43,398 nt of DNA. Origin: Myxococcales bacterium (GTDB lineage Bacteria > Myxococcota_A > UBA9160 > SZUA-336). Below are positions 9,511 to 18,176 of this stretch, one piece after another. A program made the position numbers and the translations under genes. How positions within the stretch are numbered: the first letter of the stretch is position 1; each line of letters begins with the position of its first letter. The stretch lies in assembly GCA_013215565.1 (NCBI GenBank), contig JABSQV010000047.1, positions 1 to 43,398 of the forward strand. The letters are read 5' to 3'. The notes below the pieces were generated by a model. That model did not search any database and was not told the DNA's origin. It worked only from the letters and a program-made list of their open reading frames with translations.

Positions 9511-10575
9511 CTACCAAGACTGTAACTCGGGCAGGACCTGCTCGGAAAACAGCCGCAGGCTACCTTCGGCGTCCTCAAGTGTCATGCCGCCGTAACGCGG
9601 GATCACCAGGGTCTCGAAGCCGCCGAGCAGCCGCTTGCGTTGCTCGAGCTTCTCCAGAATCTGCCCCGGCGTGCCCCAGGTCTGGATCTCGTAATAGGTC
9701 TGGAGCGCGAGATCGAGACCGACCTGGCGAAAGAGATCGGCCGCGTTCGAGTAGAGTTCGTAGCCCTTGATGTCCTTGAAGTGCTCGCTCATCAGTTCGT
9801 AGTGATTCACGATCGTGAGGAAGTAGTTCGCCATGTACTCCCTGGCCCGCTCCTCCGCACGCTCGGCGCTCGCGTCGCAGAACATCAGGTCCCCGGTGAG
9901 AGGGACGGGCGGCTCGCTCTCGTGGCGCTTCTGCCAGGCCGCCCGGTAGTCCGCAAGCGCGCCGCTCGCGTACATCTCCCAGGGCTGCTGCGTAAACGTC
10001 ATGAGCCGCGCCCCGAGCCGCGCTGCCTGTTCTACGGACTCGGGCGACAGGCCCACGACGTAAAGGCGTTCGCGAAAGCCCCGGGCGGGACGGGGCCGGA
10101 TCGGCGTGCGTAGCTGCGGGTAATACGGGCCCGCCCCTTCGATGAAGCCGGTCTCGAGCGCCTGGATGATCATCTGCGACGCCTCGTCGAAGCGGTCGCG
10201 CGACTCCGACATGTCGATCTGGAAGTGCGCGTACTCGGTCCGCGAGAGGCCCCGGCCGAGCCCCAGAAGCGTCCGGCCTCCGGACAGATGATCCAGCAGC
10301 GCGACTTTTTCGGCTACGCGCAGCGGGTCGTTCCAGGGAACGATTACAGCGCCGGTGCCCAGCCGGAGCGTCGAGGTCCGGCCCGCGAGCCATGACAGCC
10401 ACTGGAGGTTGTCCGGACAGGCCGAGTAGTCGGTGAAGTGGTGCTCGGGGGGCCAGTAGCTCGCGTAGCCGAGAGGCTCCGCGAGCTCTGCCAGGTGCAT
10501 CTCGGACCGAACCATCGCTTCGTCGGTCTCACGACCCTGAAAGTTCTGAAAGATTCCGAGAATCCCGACGTGCAC
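9511..10575 (-). CDS. LLM class flavin-dependent oxidoreductase (luciferase-like)
   Basis: This 354-residue protein has the bacterial luciferase-like TIM-barrel pattern: an N-terminal strand MHVGILGIF, the YWPPEHHF loop near residue 40, RLGTGAVIVPWNDPLRVAEK, and DHLSGGRTLLGLGRG before an Arg-rich segment. Such enzymes use reduced flavin to oxygenate or reduce varied substrates; the specific reaction cannot be read here. The start is a GTG with GGGAG eight bases upstream. It opens the leftward operon with folC and the MaoC protein and is divergent from the carboxylesterase gene. The family is secure and the substrate unknown. Confidence 0.85.
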   Translation of the reverse strand: MHVGILGIFQNFQGRETDEAMVRSEMHLAELAEPLGYASYWPPEHHFTDYSACPDNLQWLSWLAGRTSTLRLGTGAVIVPWNDPLRVAEKVALLDHLSGGRTLLGLGRGLSRTEYAHFQIDMSESRDRFDEASQMIIQALETGFIEGAGPYYPQLRTPIRPRPARGFRERLYVVGLSPESVEQAARLGARLMTFTQQPWEMYASGALADYRAAWQKRHESEPPVPLTGDLMFCDASAERAEERAREYMANYFLTIVNHYELMSEHFKDIKGYELYSNAADLFRQVGLDLALQTYYEIQTWGTPGQILEKLEQRKRLLGGFETLVIPRYGGMTLEDAEGSLRLFSEQVLPELQSW

Positions 10576-10664
10576 GTTGTTTGCTCCCGGTTTGATCCGC
10601 TCACTCTACTACGCCGCCGGCCCGGGTATGATGGCGGATCGAGGCCGGAGGAAGAGAACTACCG

Positions 10665-12209
10665 ATGCGTACAACCGTCGAGACCCGTCACGGCAGGCTG
10701 GAAGGAACGCGAGCCGGGGGCGAGATCGCTTTTCGGGGCGTGCCCTACGCGGCGCCGCCGCTCGCGGCGCGCCGCTGGGCCCCACCCGCCCCGCCCGAAC
10801 CCTGGAGCGGCGTCCGGCGTGCGGTCGAGTTCGCACCTGCCGCGCCCCAGCTCGTGATCGAACTGGAAACGCTCCCGATTCTGGACATCGGCGTCGAGAC
10901 AAACGAGGACTGTCTCTACCTCAACGTCTGGACCCCGGGCTGCGATGCCGCGCGCCGCCCCGTGATGGTCTGGATCCACGGCGGCGGCTTCACGATCGGG
11001 ACGGGGGCGCAGTTGGTGCAGGACGCGATGCCACTCGTCGAGCACGGCGACGTCGTCGTCGTTTCGATCAACTACCGGCTGGGCCTGTTCGGCTTCCTGC
11101 GCCTCGACGAGGCCACGGAAGGCGCGATCCCGGCAAGCGGGAACGAGGGGCTGCTCGATCAGATCGCGGCACTCCGCTGGGTGCGCGAGAACATCGCGGC
11201 CTTCGGCGGTGATCCGAACAACGTGACGATTTTTGGGGAGTCCGCGGGCGGGATGAGCGTCGGCACGCTGATGGCGTTGCCGCCGGCAGAGGGACTGTTT
11301 CACCGCGCCATTCCGCAGAGCGGTGCGGCGAGTACCGCGTCGACCCGCGATCGCGCCACACAAGTGGCCGGAAGCGTTCTCAGCGGACTCGGCACCCACG
11401 ACGCCGACGCGCTGCGCGCGCTCCCGGTAGAGCGACTGCTCGAGGCGCAGGCAAAGCTCCTGCCGGCCGCTCCCGGCGGCCCGGAATCCGAGTTCGGCAC
11501 GATGCCGCTCCAGCCCGTCGTCGACGGCCGCGTGCTCCCGGGCCCGGCGCTCGAGCGCATCGCGGCCGGCTCCGCGGCAGGAATTCCGGTCCTGGTCGGC
11601 TCCACGCTCGATGAGTGGAAGCTGTTCGGTATGCTCGACCCCAGCACCCTGTCTCTCGACGAGCCCGGGCTCCTGCGACGACTCGAGGCGCTGCCGGATC
11701 CCGCAACGCTCGTAGCCGCCTACCGGAAGGCGCGCGCCGGGCGCCAGGCACCGACGACGCCGCGCGAGCTGCTGATGGCGATCGAGACCGACCGGGCGTT
11801 CCGGATTCCGGGCCTGCGTCTCGCCGAGGCACAACGCGCCCACGAGGCGCGCGTCTACAGCTACCTGGTGACCTGGCCGTCTCCCATGATGGGCGGGATC
11901 CTGGGATCGCCGCACGCCGTCGAGCTCGGGCCCCTCTTCGGCATCCACGATACCGACGAGACGACGGCCGCGTTCTTCGGCCGGGGACCCGCGGCGGACG
12001 AACTCGCCCGCGGCATGCAGGAGGCCTGGACCCGCTTCGCGCGGAGCGGCGACCCGAGCGGACCCGTGCTCGGGGACTGGCCCGCCTACGAGCCGGAGCA
12101 GCGCGCGACCATGATCCTGGGCGAAGCAAGTCATCTCGAGCGAGCGCCCTACGACGACGAGCGCCGGGCCTGGGAGGGGATCCCCGACCAACTGATCGGC
12201 AAGCTCTAG
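10665..12209 (+). CDS. Type B carboxylesterase (alpha/beta hydrolase)
   Basis: This 514-residue protein is a carboxylesterase/lipase of the cholinesterase-like type. The oxyanion-hole loop IHGGGF follows NEDCLYLNVWTP. The nucleophile elbow FGESAGG puts the catalytic Ser near residue 193. A Glu or Asp in STLDEWKLF and the His in SPHAVELGPLFG complete the likely triad. It has no signal peptide, so it is probably cytoplasmic and hydrolyses carboxylic esters of unknown identity. The ATG is preceded by GGAGGAAG. It stands alone, divergent from the LLM operon and convergent with the SDR gene 51 bases on. Confidence 0.88.
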   Translation: MRTTVETRHGRLEGTRAGGEIAFRGVPYAAPPLAARRWAPPAPPEPWSGVRRAVEFAPAAPQLVIELETLPILDIGVETNEDCLYLNVWTPGCDAARRPVMVWIHGGGFTIGTGAQLVQDAMPLVEHGDVVVVSINYRLGLFGFLRLDEATEGAIPASGNEGLLDQIAALRWVRENIAAFGGDPNNVTIFGESAGGMSVGTLMALPPAEGLFHRAIPQSGAASTASTRDRATQVAGSVLSGLGTHDADALRALPVERLLEAQAKLLPAAPGGPESEFGTMPLQPVVDGRVLPGPALERIAAGSAAGIPVLVGSTLDEWKLFGMLDPSTLSLDEPGLLRRLEALPDPATLVAAYRKARAGRQAPTTPRELLMAIETDRAFRIPGLRLAEAQRAHEARVYSYLVTWPSPMMGGILGSPHAVELGPLFGIHDTDETTAAFFGRGPAADELARGMQEAWTRFARSGDPSGPVLGDWPAYEPEQRATMILGEASHLERAPYDDERRAWEGIPDQLIGKL

Positions 12210-12260
12210 GCGCGCACGCACGGGGCTGCTTCAGGCGGGCAGGACGCGGCCCTGGTCGTC

Positions 12261-13010
12261 TCAGGCGAGCGTCCCTGCGTCGATCCGGATCGACTCGCCG
12301 TTGATGTGCGAACCGTCGTCGGAAGCCAGCATCGCCACCACACCGGCCACCACCTCCGGGCCGCGGGACTTGTCGAGTGGCATCGCGCGCCGGATCAGTT
12401 CGAAGTCGGTGTCGTCCGGCAGGTTGGAACTTCTGGACATGGCAGTCTTCACGGAGCCCGGGCAGATACTGTTCGCTCGCAGCCCCTGCTTCCCGTACTC
12501 GACCGCGAGGGTGCGCGTCAGAGCGAGCACGCCCCCCTTGCTGGCTCCGTAAGCCGCGCCGTAGGGCATGCCTGCCAGCGCCGAGGTCGAGGAAGTATTG
12601 ACGATGTTTCCCTTCGACTCGAGCAGGTGCGGAAGCGCGGCCTTACAGCAGAGGAAGGTGCCAGTGAGGTTCACGGCCAGGATCCGCTCGAACTGCTCGA
12701 GCGAAATCTTGTGGGTGTGTTCCAGAAGCAGAATCCCGGCGATGTTCACGAGCACATCGAGGCGCTCGAAGCGCTCTACACACGCCTCGACCGCAGCATT
12801 CACCTCGGCTTCACGACTCACGTCGCAGAGCCGCGCCTCGACTTCTCCTCCGAGTTCCCGGCAGTGCTTGGCGGTTGCCTCGAGAGGCTCCTGCGCCACG
12901 TCGAGCAGCATGGCGGCGGCACCCTCGCCGACCAGCCTTTCGGCCGTCGCGCGACCGATGCCGGCAGACGCGCCCGTGATCAGTACGACCTTGCCTTCGA
13001 AACGTCTCAC
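12261..13010 (-). CDS. SDR family oxidoreductase
   Basis: This 249-residue short-chain dehydrogenase/reductase has TGASAGIG (residues 12-19) for nucleotide binding, LVNIAGI, an active-site Ser in NTSSTSA and YGASK supplying Tyr and Lys. It ends with the usual SDDGSHINGESIRIDAG segment. It should interconvert a ketone and an alcohol using NAD(P). The start is a GTG directly after an in-frame stop; no good ribosome site is seen. It lies 45 bases after the 372-residue gene on the same strand, so the two may act on the same substrate, but the substrate is not evident. Confidence 0.88.
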   Translation of the reverse strand: MRRFEGKVVLITGASAGIGRATAERLVGEGAAAMLLDVAQEPLEATAKHCRELGGEVEARLCDVSREAEVNAAVEACVERFERLDVLVNIAGILLLEHTHKISLEQFERILAVNLTGTFLCCKAALPHLLESKGNIVNTSSTSALAGMPYGAAYGASKGGVLALTRTLAVEYGKQGLRANSICPGSVKTAMSRSSNLPDDTDFELIRRAMPLDKSRGPEVVAGVVAMLASDDGSHINGESIRIDAGTLA

Positions 13011-13055
13011 TTAGAAGCACCCATTCTGCCCGCGATCCTACGGGATCGAGCAGGA

Positions 13056-14174
13056 TCACGCCGGATCCAGAAATTCCTTGAAGCCATAGCGTGCGTGCGG
13101 TCCGAGGTGAATCTGCTCGAGAACCCCGACCCCCTCGGCAGTGCCGGAGCGCGCCCGTACCACCTGCTGGATGTGCTGGTTCTCGAACGCCATTTCGTCG
13201 AGATCTGCGAGTTTCCAGCGCTCACCGGCCAGCGCGAGTTCTCCCTTCCAGCGTCCGTGACCCCACTCGGGGTGGGTATAGCCGATGCCCTTCATCCGAA
13301 AGCAGAGCAACGGTTCGAGCGAAATCTCGTGGCGCGTGCCATCTCGTTCGGACAGCACCAGTTCGGCTGAAGCCGCCCGCCGCGTCCCGGGGACGAATTG
13401 GAGCCGGTGCTCGATCGACGCCAACTGCCGCACGCCCGGATCCTCGATGCCCGGGATCTCGTCGGGACTCTCGTACACCGGGCAGACCATTCCGTCCCAA
13501 TGCCAGGGTTCTCCGTACTCGTTTTCGAAGACGCCCATGTGGGTACAGCGGTCATCCCAGTGGAGGGGCGCCCAGAGGAAGAAGATCTGCGGCGCGCGGG
13601 TCGGCGGCGCCCCCGGGGGTGCAGGATCGCCAACCGGGCGGATTCCCCAGGAGCGGTCCTTGGTCCCGCAGACGCGGCCCGGATCGATGCGTATGCGCTT
13701 GCCGTCGTAGCAGAGTTCTCCCTTCCAGAAGCCGAACTGATTGAAGCGCGTCGCCTCCATCCGGCCCACGCGGTTGGCCGCACGCTGGTAGCCTTCCTCG
13801 ATGCTGGCGGTCCGCGCGATCCACTCGAGTTCTCCCGAGATCCCGGTCTCATTCTCGTCGAGCAGGACGCGCAGGTGCTTCATGGGTTCGACGATGTCAA
13901 TCGAGAAGGGACCGATCTCGAGCTCGGAGGGCTCGCGCGGGGCGCGTCGCGAGGCATGGAATGCGTGCTGCTCGCCGTCGCGCACGATCGAGAGGCCACA
14001 GTCCATGATCCCGAGGTTCGGGTAGAGCGCCGCACCGATCCCGAAGTAGAATTCCCCGTCTCTCGCATAGCCGTTGAACCAGTAGCGGTCGTAGACGTGC
14101 CGGTCGCTCGACGCAGGAACCGCAACCGGCTCCGGCGTCTGGTGGATCGGATAGTCGTCGAACTTGGAGAGCAT
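13056..14174 (-). CDS. Hypothetical protein, possibly CrtC/AttH-like beta-barrel
   Basis: This is a soluble 372-residue protein with no signal peptide. It is rich in Trp, Tyr, Gly and His, with alternating patterns that suggest beta strands throughout (DRYWFNGYARDGEFYFGIG near residue 30; FFLWAPLHWDDRCTHMGVFEN in the middle). The style resembles lipocalin-like CrtC/AttH-superfamily proteins found near lipid or steroid enzymes in actinobacteria and deltaproteobacteria; this is a weak resemblance. The chosen ATG has AAAGGA about ten bases upstream; the frame stays open further but the extra residues look non-coding. It precedes an SDR gene on the same strand, suggesting a small catabolic pair. 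Confidence 0.6.
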   Translation of the reverse strand: MLSKFDDYPIHQTPEPVAVPASSDRHVYDRYWFNGYARDGEFYFGIGAALYPNLGIMDCGLSIVRDGEQHAFHASRRAPREPSELEIGPFSIDIVEPMKHLRVLLDENETGISGELEWIARTASIEEGYQRAANRVGRMEATRFNQFGFWKGELCYDGKRIRIDPGRVCGTKDRSWGIRPVGDPAPPGAPPTRAPQIFFLWAPLHWDDRCTHMGVFENEYGEPWHWDGMVCPVYESPDEIPGIEDPGVRQLASIEHRLQFVPGTRRAASAELVLSERDGTRHEISLEPLLCFRMKGIGYTHPEWGHGRWKGELALAGERWKLADLDEMAFENQHIQQVVRARSGTAEGVGVLEQIHLGPHARYGFKEFLDPA

Positions 14175-14279
14175 GCCTGTCGATCCTTTCTTGGATGCCT
14201 CGGAGTGCATGGCTTCGAGCGCGCGCGGAAAAGGCAGCAGCGAAACGCGCGGTCTCGATCTCCGCCCGGCCTCCGGCGG

Positions 14280-14285
14280 ATTGTA
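14280..14285 (-). promoter_or_regulatory. Candidate -10 element in the 14175-14411 gap
   Basis: TACAAT on the minus strand (five of six) could start a transcript near 14273 for the 372-residue protein and SDR. No matching -35 hexamer is evident. The rest of this 237-base gap shows no gene or clear repeat. Confidence 0.3.
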
Positions 14286-14411
14286 ACCCCCGGAGCCAGC
14301 GCTCGAACATCGGCGGATGAGCCCCCCGAGAAGCCCGATTCCACATCGCTGCGATCGGACCCCCGACGGGCTTCGCCACGCCATCCCTGAAGAGCATGAC
14401 AGGCGGCGAGG

Positions 14412-15245
14412 TCAGTCGGAATGACCCGCGCCCAGTTCCATGCGCCGGAAGCACAGCCAGATCAGGCCGAAGGCGCCGAAAGCCCAGAGCCCGAGTCGCA
14501 GCAGCGCCGGCCCGGCGTGCGCCTCCTGGACGTAGGGGTTCCAGACGCTGACCGGCCCGAAGATTCCGAACCCGAGGGGTGGCCCGAAGCGCAGCAGCAC
14601 CCCCGAGATTCCGCCGACCTCGGCCTGGGGATCGATCAGCATCGAGGCCAGCGCCCAGGAATTGGCGGCCGCGATCAATGGCACCCCGACCACGACCAGC
14701 AGCAGGACCGCCGTGCGACCCAGGCGTAGCGAGGCCGCCATCGCGAGCGCGGCAACGACGACGCAACTGAGCGCGGTACCCAGCATCGCGAGCAGGGCCG
14801 GCCCGATGGCCAGGCCCTGGCGGACGACGAGCATCCCGGCGGTCCCCGCGAGCAGGATCAGGCCGGCACCGAGCGCAACTCCGAGCGCCCCTCCGAGACG
14901 CGCGGCCGCGAATATCGCACGGTCGACCGGTCTCGCGAGCCAGAGCAGCGCACTTCCCTCTTCCAGCGGACGCGCGAGATGATCCGACGCCAGTACGCCC
15001 GCCATCACGACGACGAGCAGGGCCTGCACCGCGAACAGGAAGGGCGCGAGAAAGCCCGCGACCGTCTGCGGATCCAGCGTCCGATCGTTGACAGAAACGG
15101 CGCCGATCTCGAGCGTCGTGCAACTCTCGGTCGCCCCCAGCCCCAGCAACAGAACCGCTCCCGCCACAAACGCAAAGCGGCGGCGCAGCCCGTCACGACA
15201 AGCCTCGGCCGTCAGGCTGAGGAACGCACGCAGCGCACGCCTCAT
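14412..15245 (-). CDS. ABC transporter permease (ABC-2 type)
   Basis: This 277-residue integral membrane protein has about six hydrophobic segments, for instance FAFVAGAVLLLGLG near residue 23, FLFAVQALLVVVMAGVLA near 60-80 and a last one before a short polar tail. It has no ATPase domain. The ATG overlaps the TGA stop of the ATPase gene (ATGA), so the two are translationally coupled and form one transporter. The layout resembles NosY-like or gliding/exporter permeases with ABC-2 topology. The substrate is unknown. The frame is open well upstream of this ATG, but that part encodes only Arg-rich shadow sequence opposite the ATPase gene. Confidence 0.8.
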   Translation of the reverse strand: MRRALRAFLSLTAEACRDGLRRRFAFVAGAVLLLGLGATESCTTLEIGAVSVNDRTLDPQTVAGFLAPFLFAVQALLVVVMAGVLASDHLARPLEEGSALLWLARPVDRAIFAAARLGGALGVALGAGLILLAGTAGMLVVRQGLAIGPALLAMLGTALSCVVVAALAMAASLRLGRTAVLLLVVVGVPLIAAANSWALASMLIDPQAEVGGISGVLLRFGPPLGFGIFGPVSVWNPYVQEAHAGPALLRLGLWAFGAFGLIWLCFRRMELGAGHSD

Positions 15246-15970
15246 GCCGAAGGCGCCCTCTCGCGCTGCACGATGCGAACGAAGGCGTCCTCGAGGCTCT
15301 CGCCGGTCCGCACCACCCGCTCCAGGGGTCCACTGTCCGCGACCCGGCCCTGATCCAGAATCGCGACGTGATCGCAGAGCCGCTCTACCTCGGAAAGGAT
15401 GTGGGAACTCACGAGCAGCGTGGCTCCGCGCTCGCGCGCGGCTTCGAGCCAAGTGCGCGCCTCCCGGACCCCGAGGGGATCGAGGCCCGTGGTGGGCTCG
15501 TCGAGGATCAGCAGTCCGGGGCTTCCCAGCAGCGCCTGCGCGAAACCGGCGCGCTGTGCAAGCCCCTTGGACAGCTGATCCAGCCGCTCCCCCAGGCGAT
15601 TGCGAAGCCCTGTCAGTTCCGCGATCGCGTCGATCTCACGCTCGAGTTCCGGGCCCGACCGATCCGCGAGACGACCGTGGAGACGAAGAAAGCGACGCAG
15701 GGAGAGCGTACCCGGCAAGCGCAGCCGCTCGGGCAGAAAGCCGACACCGCGCCGGGAAGCAGCATCGAGCGGATCGCGTCCCTGAAGCTCGACCCGCCCG
15801 CTGTCCGCGCGTGCGAACCCGAGCAGCAGCCTCAGCAGCGTGGTCTTTCCGGCGCCATTGGGACCGAGCAGGCCCAGCGCCGTTCCGGCCGGGAGCGAAA
15901 GAGAGACTCCCTCGAGCGCAGCGCGGCGCCCGTAGCGCTTGGTCACGGAGTCCAGTTCGAAAACGAACAT
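15242..15970 (-). CDS. ABC transporter ATP-binding protein
   Basis: This 242-residue ATPase powers the permease encoded by the next gene. Walker A GPNGAGKTT is near residue 36, the Q-loop is replaced by FLPERLRLPGTLS, the signature is LSKGLAQR (a variant typical of ABC-2/NosF-like ATPases), Walker B is LLILDEPTTGLDP and the switch His is in SSHILSE. All catalytic residues are present. It sits 24 bases after the TrmH family gene and overlaps the permease start. Substrate unknown. Confidence 0.88.
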   Translation of the reverse strand: MFVFELDSVTKRYGRRAALEGVSLSLPAGTALGLLGPNGAGKTTLLRLLLGFARADSGRVELQGRDPLDAASRRGVGFLPERLRLPGTLSLRRFLRLHGRLADRSGPELEREIDAIAELTGLRNRLGERLDQLSKGLAQRAGFAQALLGSPGLLILDEPTTGLDPLGVREARTWLEAARERGATLLVSSHILSEVERLCDHVAILDQGRVADSGPLERVVRTGESLEDAFVRIVQRERAPSA

Positions 15971-15994
15971 GCCGGGCCGAGGCTAGCACTCCGA

Positions 15995-16843
15995 TCAGTC
16001 CGGACCCGAAGAAGCTCGAGCGCTCATCGCCGCCTGGTAGATCCGGTACATCGCAATCGCGCCTGCCGTCGCCACGTTCAACGAATCCGCCTCCGGCGCC
16101 ATCGGGATCCGCAGTCCGAGATCGACGCGGGATCGCGCCCGCGCGCTGAGGCCCGCGCCTTCGTTTCCGAGCACCAGCACCAGCGGCCCCGACGGGCAGA
16201 ACTGCTCCAGCTCGAGCGCATCCGCATCCGGTGTCAGGCCTAGCAACTCGAACCCCCGGGCACGCAGGCCGACGAGATCTTCCAGATCCTGCGCGAGTCG
16301 GGCGAATGGAAGCCTCAGGATCGCGCCCATGGAGGTGCGGATGGCCTTCCGGTAGAGAGGGGGGGCACAATTCGGCGTGAGCAGTACGGCATCGAAGCCG
16401 AACGCCAGCGCATTGCGGAAGCAGGCTCCGATGTTATCTGGATCCGTCAGGTCCTCGAGCACGAGCAGCTTCCGCGCGCCCGCCTGCAGGAGTTCCTCCA
16501 CGCGAACGGAGGGAGGCACGCGCGCTGCTGCGATGCAGCCTTGATGGAAGCGAACACCTGCGAGGCGATCCATCGTCACGCGTGGCACTACGAAGGCCGG
16601 GCAGGGCTCGCCCCGGGATCCTCGCTTCGCGGCGGCCTGCCAGTCGGGCTCGATCTCGGCACGCGCAGACTCGGTCAGCAGTACCGATCGAAGCTCGAAG
16701 CCCGTGGCAGCGAGAAGCGTCCGCACCGCCGTCCGCCCTTCGACGAGGAATACTCCGCGCTCGCGGAGCCAGCGCGACTCCTTCACGTCGCGGTAGTCCT
16801 CGAGCCGGGGATCGCGCTCGTCGTTCAGGTACTCGGCCTTCAC
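15995..16843 (-). CDS. TrmH (SpoU) family RNA 2'-O-methyltransferase
   Basis: This 282-residue SPOUT methyltransferase should methylate a ribose 2'-OH in tRNA or rRNA with S-adenosylmethionine. Motif 1 LEDLTDPDNIGACFRNA, motif 2 LVLGNEGAGLS and motif 3 IPMAPEADSLNVATAGAIAMY are complete and form the trefoil-knot cofactor site. The N-terminal 100 residues match the substrate-binding domain of the family. The exact target (23S rRNA or tRNA) cannot be told. The GTG start has no ribosome site; a TAGGAT hexamer six bases upstream suggests a leaderless transcript. It heads a leftward run with the ABC ATPase and permease. Confidence 0.88.
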   Translation of the reverse strand: MKAEYLNDERDPRLEDYRDVKESRWLRERGVFLVEGRTAVRTLLAATGFELRSVLLTESARAEIEPDWQAAAKRGSRGEPCPAFVVPRVTMDRLAGVRFHQGCIAAARVPPSVRVEELLQAGARKLLVLEDLTDPDNIGACFRNALAFGFDAVLLTPNCAPPLYRKAIRTSMGAILRLPFARLAQDLEDLVGLRARGFELLGLTPDADALELEQFCPSGPLVLVLGNEGAGLSARARSRVDLGLRIPMAPEADSLNVATAGAIAMYRIYQAAMSARASSGPD

Positions 16844-16849
16844 GACACC

Positions 16850-16855
16850 ATCCTA
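16850..16855 (-). promoter_or_regulatory. Putative -10 element, leaderless start of the TrmH family gene
   Basis: TAGGAT lies six bases before the GTG start, so transcription would begin at or next to the first base of the codon. No Shine-Dalgarno sequence is present and no -35 is obvious. Confidence 0.4.
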
Positions 16856-16936
16856 GGACCCTTGGCCGGCGGGGCGGGCGGAATCGGTCCGCACCCGACG
16901 CGCGCTCCGGAATCCAGTACCGAACTCCCGAACCCC

Positions 16937-17257
16937 CTACTGAGAGAGGTAGCGCTTGAAAGCGCGATACTCGCGCAGGGTATCGTCGTTGGTCTTGACC
17001 GCGGGGTAGAAGTAGCGAACCGCGTGTCCGCACTTCTGGCAGATCTTGTAACAGAACTTGAAGCCGTCGATCTCCCGAACGTTCCCGACCAACTCCCGGT
17101 TCCGGTCAGAACAGCACTTCTTGGGCAGACTCGGCGAGATGATCCGCTTCGGATAGTCGTTGCGCGGCTTCTCCTCATCGGAGTAGCGAATGATGTTCCG
17201 CAGATTCCGCTGCGGCTTCTGCTCCGCCGGCCGTAGATTGCTTCCGATTCTTCTCAA
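16937..17257 (-). CDS. Small Cys-rich hypothetical protein, probable metal-binding
   Basis: This 106-residue basic protein has a Cys pair (KKCCSDRN) and then C-x3-C-x2-C-G-H (FCYKICQKCGHAVRYF), a spacing that suggests a zinc or iron site. The rest is charged, with no signal peptide or membrane segment. The only possible upstream start is a TTG with AGGGGG five bases before it; a stop precedes it in frame and there is no internal Met. It stands between the TrmH-type and NRDE genes on the same strand. I do not recognise the family. The Cys pattern and low-Ala, Lys-rich composition, unlike random frames here, argue that it is real. Confidence 0.6.
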   Translation of the reverse strand: MRRIGSNLRPAEQKPQRNLRNIIRYSDEEKPRNDYPKRIISPSLPKKCCSDRNRELVGNVREIDGFKFCYKICQKCGHAVRYFYPAVKTNDDTLREYRAFKRYLSQ

Positions 17258-17309
17258 GATCGCCCCCTAGACTCAACCATGGATTTCGCTCACTCGAAGT
17301 TCCCGGCTC

Positions 17310-18050
17310 TCAGGCCGCACGCAACTCCTCCAGCAGGGCCGAGCAGTCCCGGTAGCGGGTGGCGCAGGGGGCGCCCTCCGCAAACCAGTAGCCCCAGCGT
17401 TCCCGCCCGATCTCGAGCACCGCGGAGGAGCGCGTCCCGTAGTCCTCGGTATGGACACAGACGCCGTCCAGCGGCGAGGAGCCGGACGCGTGCGTCCGGA
17501 GCAACTTCTGTAGGCCCCCCAGGATGCCCTCCGATCCACCGGCCAGCTCGAGGGCCGTCAGCCGCTCGCGGATCGACGCGATCTTGGGCACCGCGGCATC
17601 GTTGATGTCGCGGTTGCAGAGCACGTGGATTCCGGGCGGCAGTTCGGCCGTTTCCAGCCGATTCTCGCGCTGGGTCGTGATGAAGGTCCTGCGCCCGTCG
17701 GCGTAGACCAGATTGAATGGATTGTAGGATCCCTCGACCTCCCGGCTCATCCGCCTCGCTACCGCCTCCGCATCCGCATCTCCGAGCGCGTCGACCACCA
17801 GCAGCCCGCGAGACCGGCGCCTCGGGTCAGACCGCTCCGTCGGCCGATTCGTCACGCCCACGAACATCCCGCCTCGATTTACCCCCATCCAGGTACCGCC
17901 TGCCTTGAGGTCCCTCGGAGCCACGTAAGCGCGTTTCCCTACAACGAGTTTCGGAGGGGATGCCGCGCGGTCTAGGTATTCATCCCGGTTTGCGGCCACG
18001 AATAGACCGCCCCTGGGGCTAACCCGATCCAGGAGAACCAACGTACACAA
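17310..18050 (-). CDS. NRDE family protein (TANGO2-like)
   Basis: This 246-residue protein opens with M-C-T-L and has the diagnostic ANRDE motif at about residues 19-23, followed by GGTWMGVNRGG and FVGVTNRP. The family has an Ntn-hydrolase-like fold in which Cys2 could be the N-terminal nucleophile. Human TANGO2 is linked to haem and lipid handling, but the bacterial role is not established. The start must be the TTG at 18050, because the family begins at this Met-Cys; no canonical start is available. It lies 52 bases upstream of the Cys-rich gene and downstream of the patatin gene. Confidence 0.82.
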   Translation of the reverse strand: MCTLVLLDRVSPRGGLFVAANRDEYLDRAASPPKLVVGKRAYVAPRDLKAGGTWMGVNRGGMFVGVTNRPTERSDPRRRSRGLLVVDALGDADAEAVARRMSREVEGSYNPFNLVYADGRRTFITTQRENRLETAELPPGIHVLCNRDINDAAVPKIASIRERLTALELAGGSEGILGGLQKLLRTHASGSSPLDGVCVHTEDYGTRSSAVLEIGRERWGYWFAEGAPCATRYRDCSALLEELRAA

Positions 18051-18176
18051 AGTCTCAGGGCTCGGGCCCCGACCTCCTCACGAGCAGCAAGGGGGCGGCA
18101 ATGGACCGACGAAGGTCATTCTAGCGCGTTAGCGGCGCGGACTCAAGTCACCGGTGCCCAGACGGGCCCGGAAACC

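Noticed and set aside
14175..14384. N-terminal extension of the 372-residue gene
   Set aside because: The added residues are Arg/Ser/Gly-rich without homology, and the ATG at 14174 has a ribosome site.
15246..15452. Upstream extension of the ABC-2 permease gene
   Set aside because: It lies opposite the ATPase reading frame and is Arg/Gly-rich; the coupled ATG at 15245 is the natural start.
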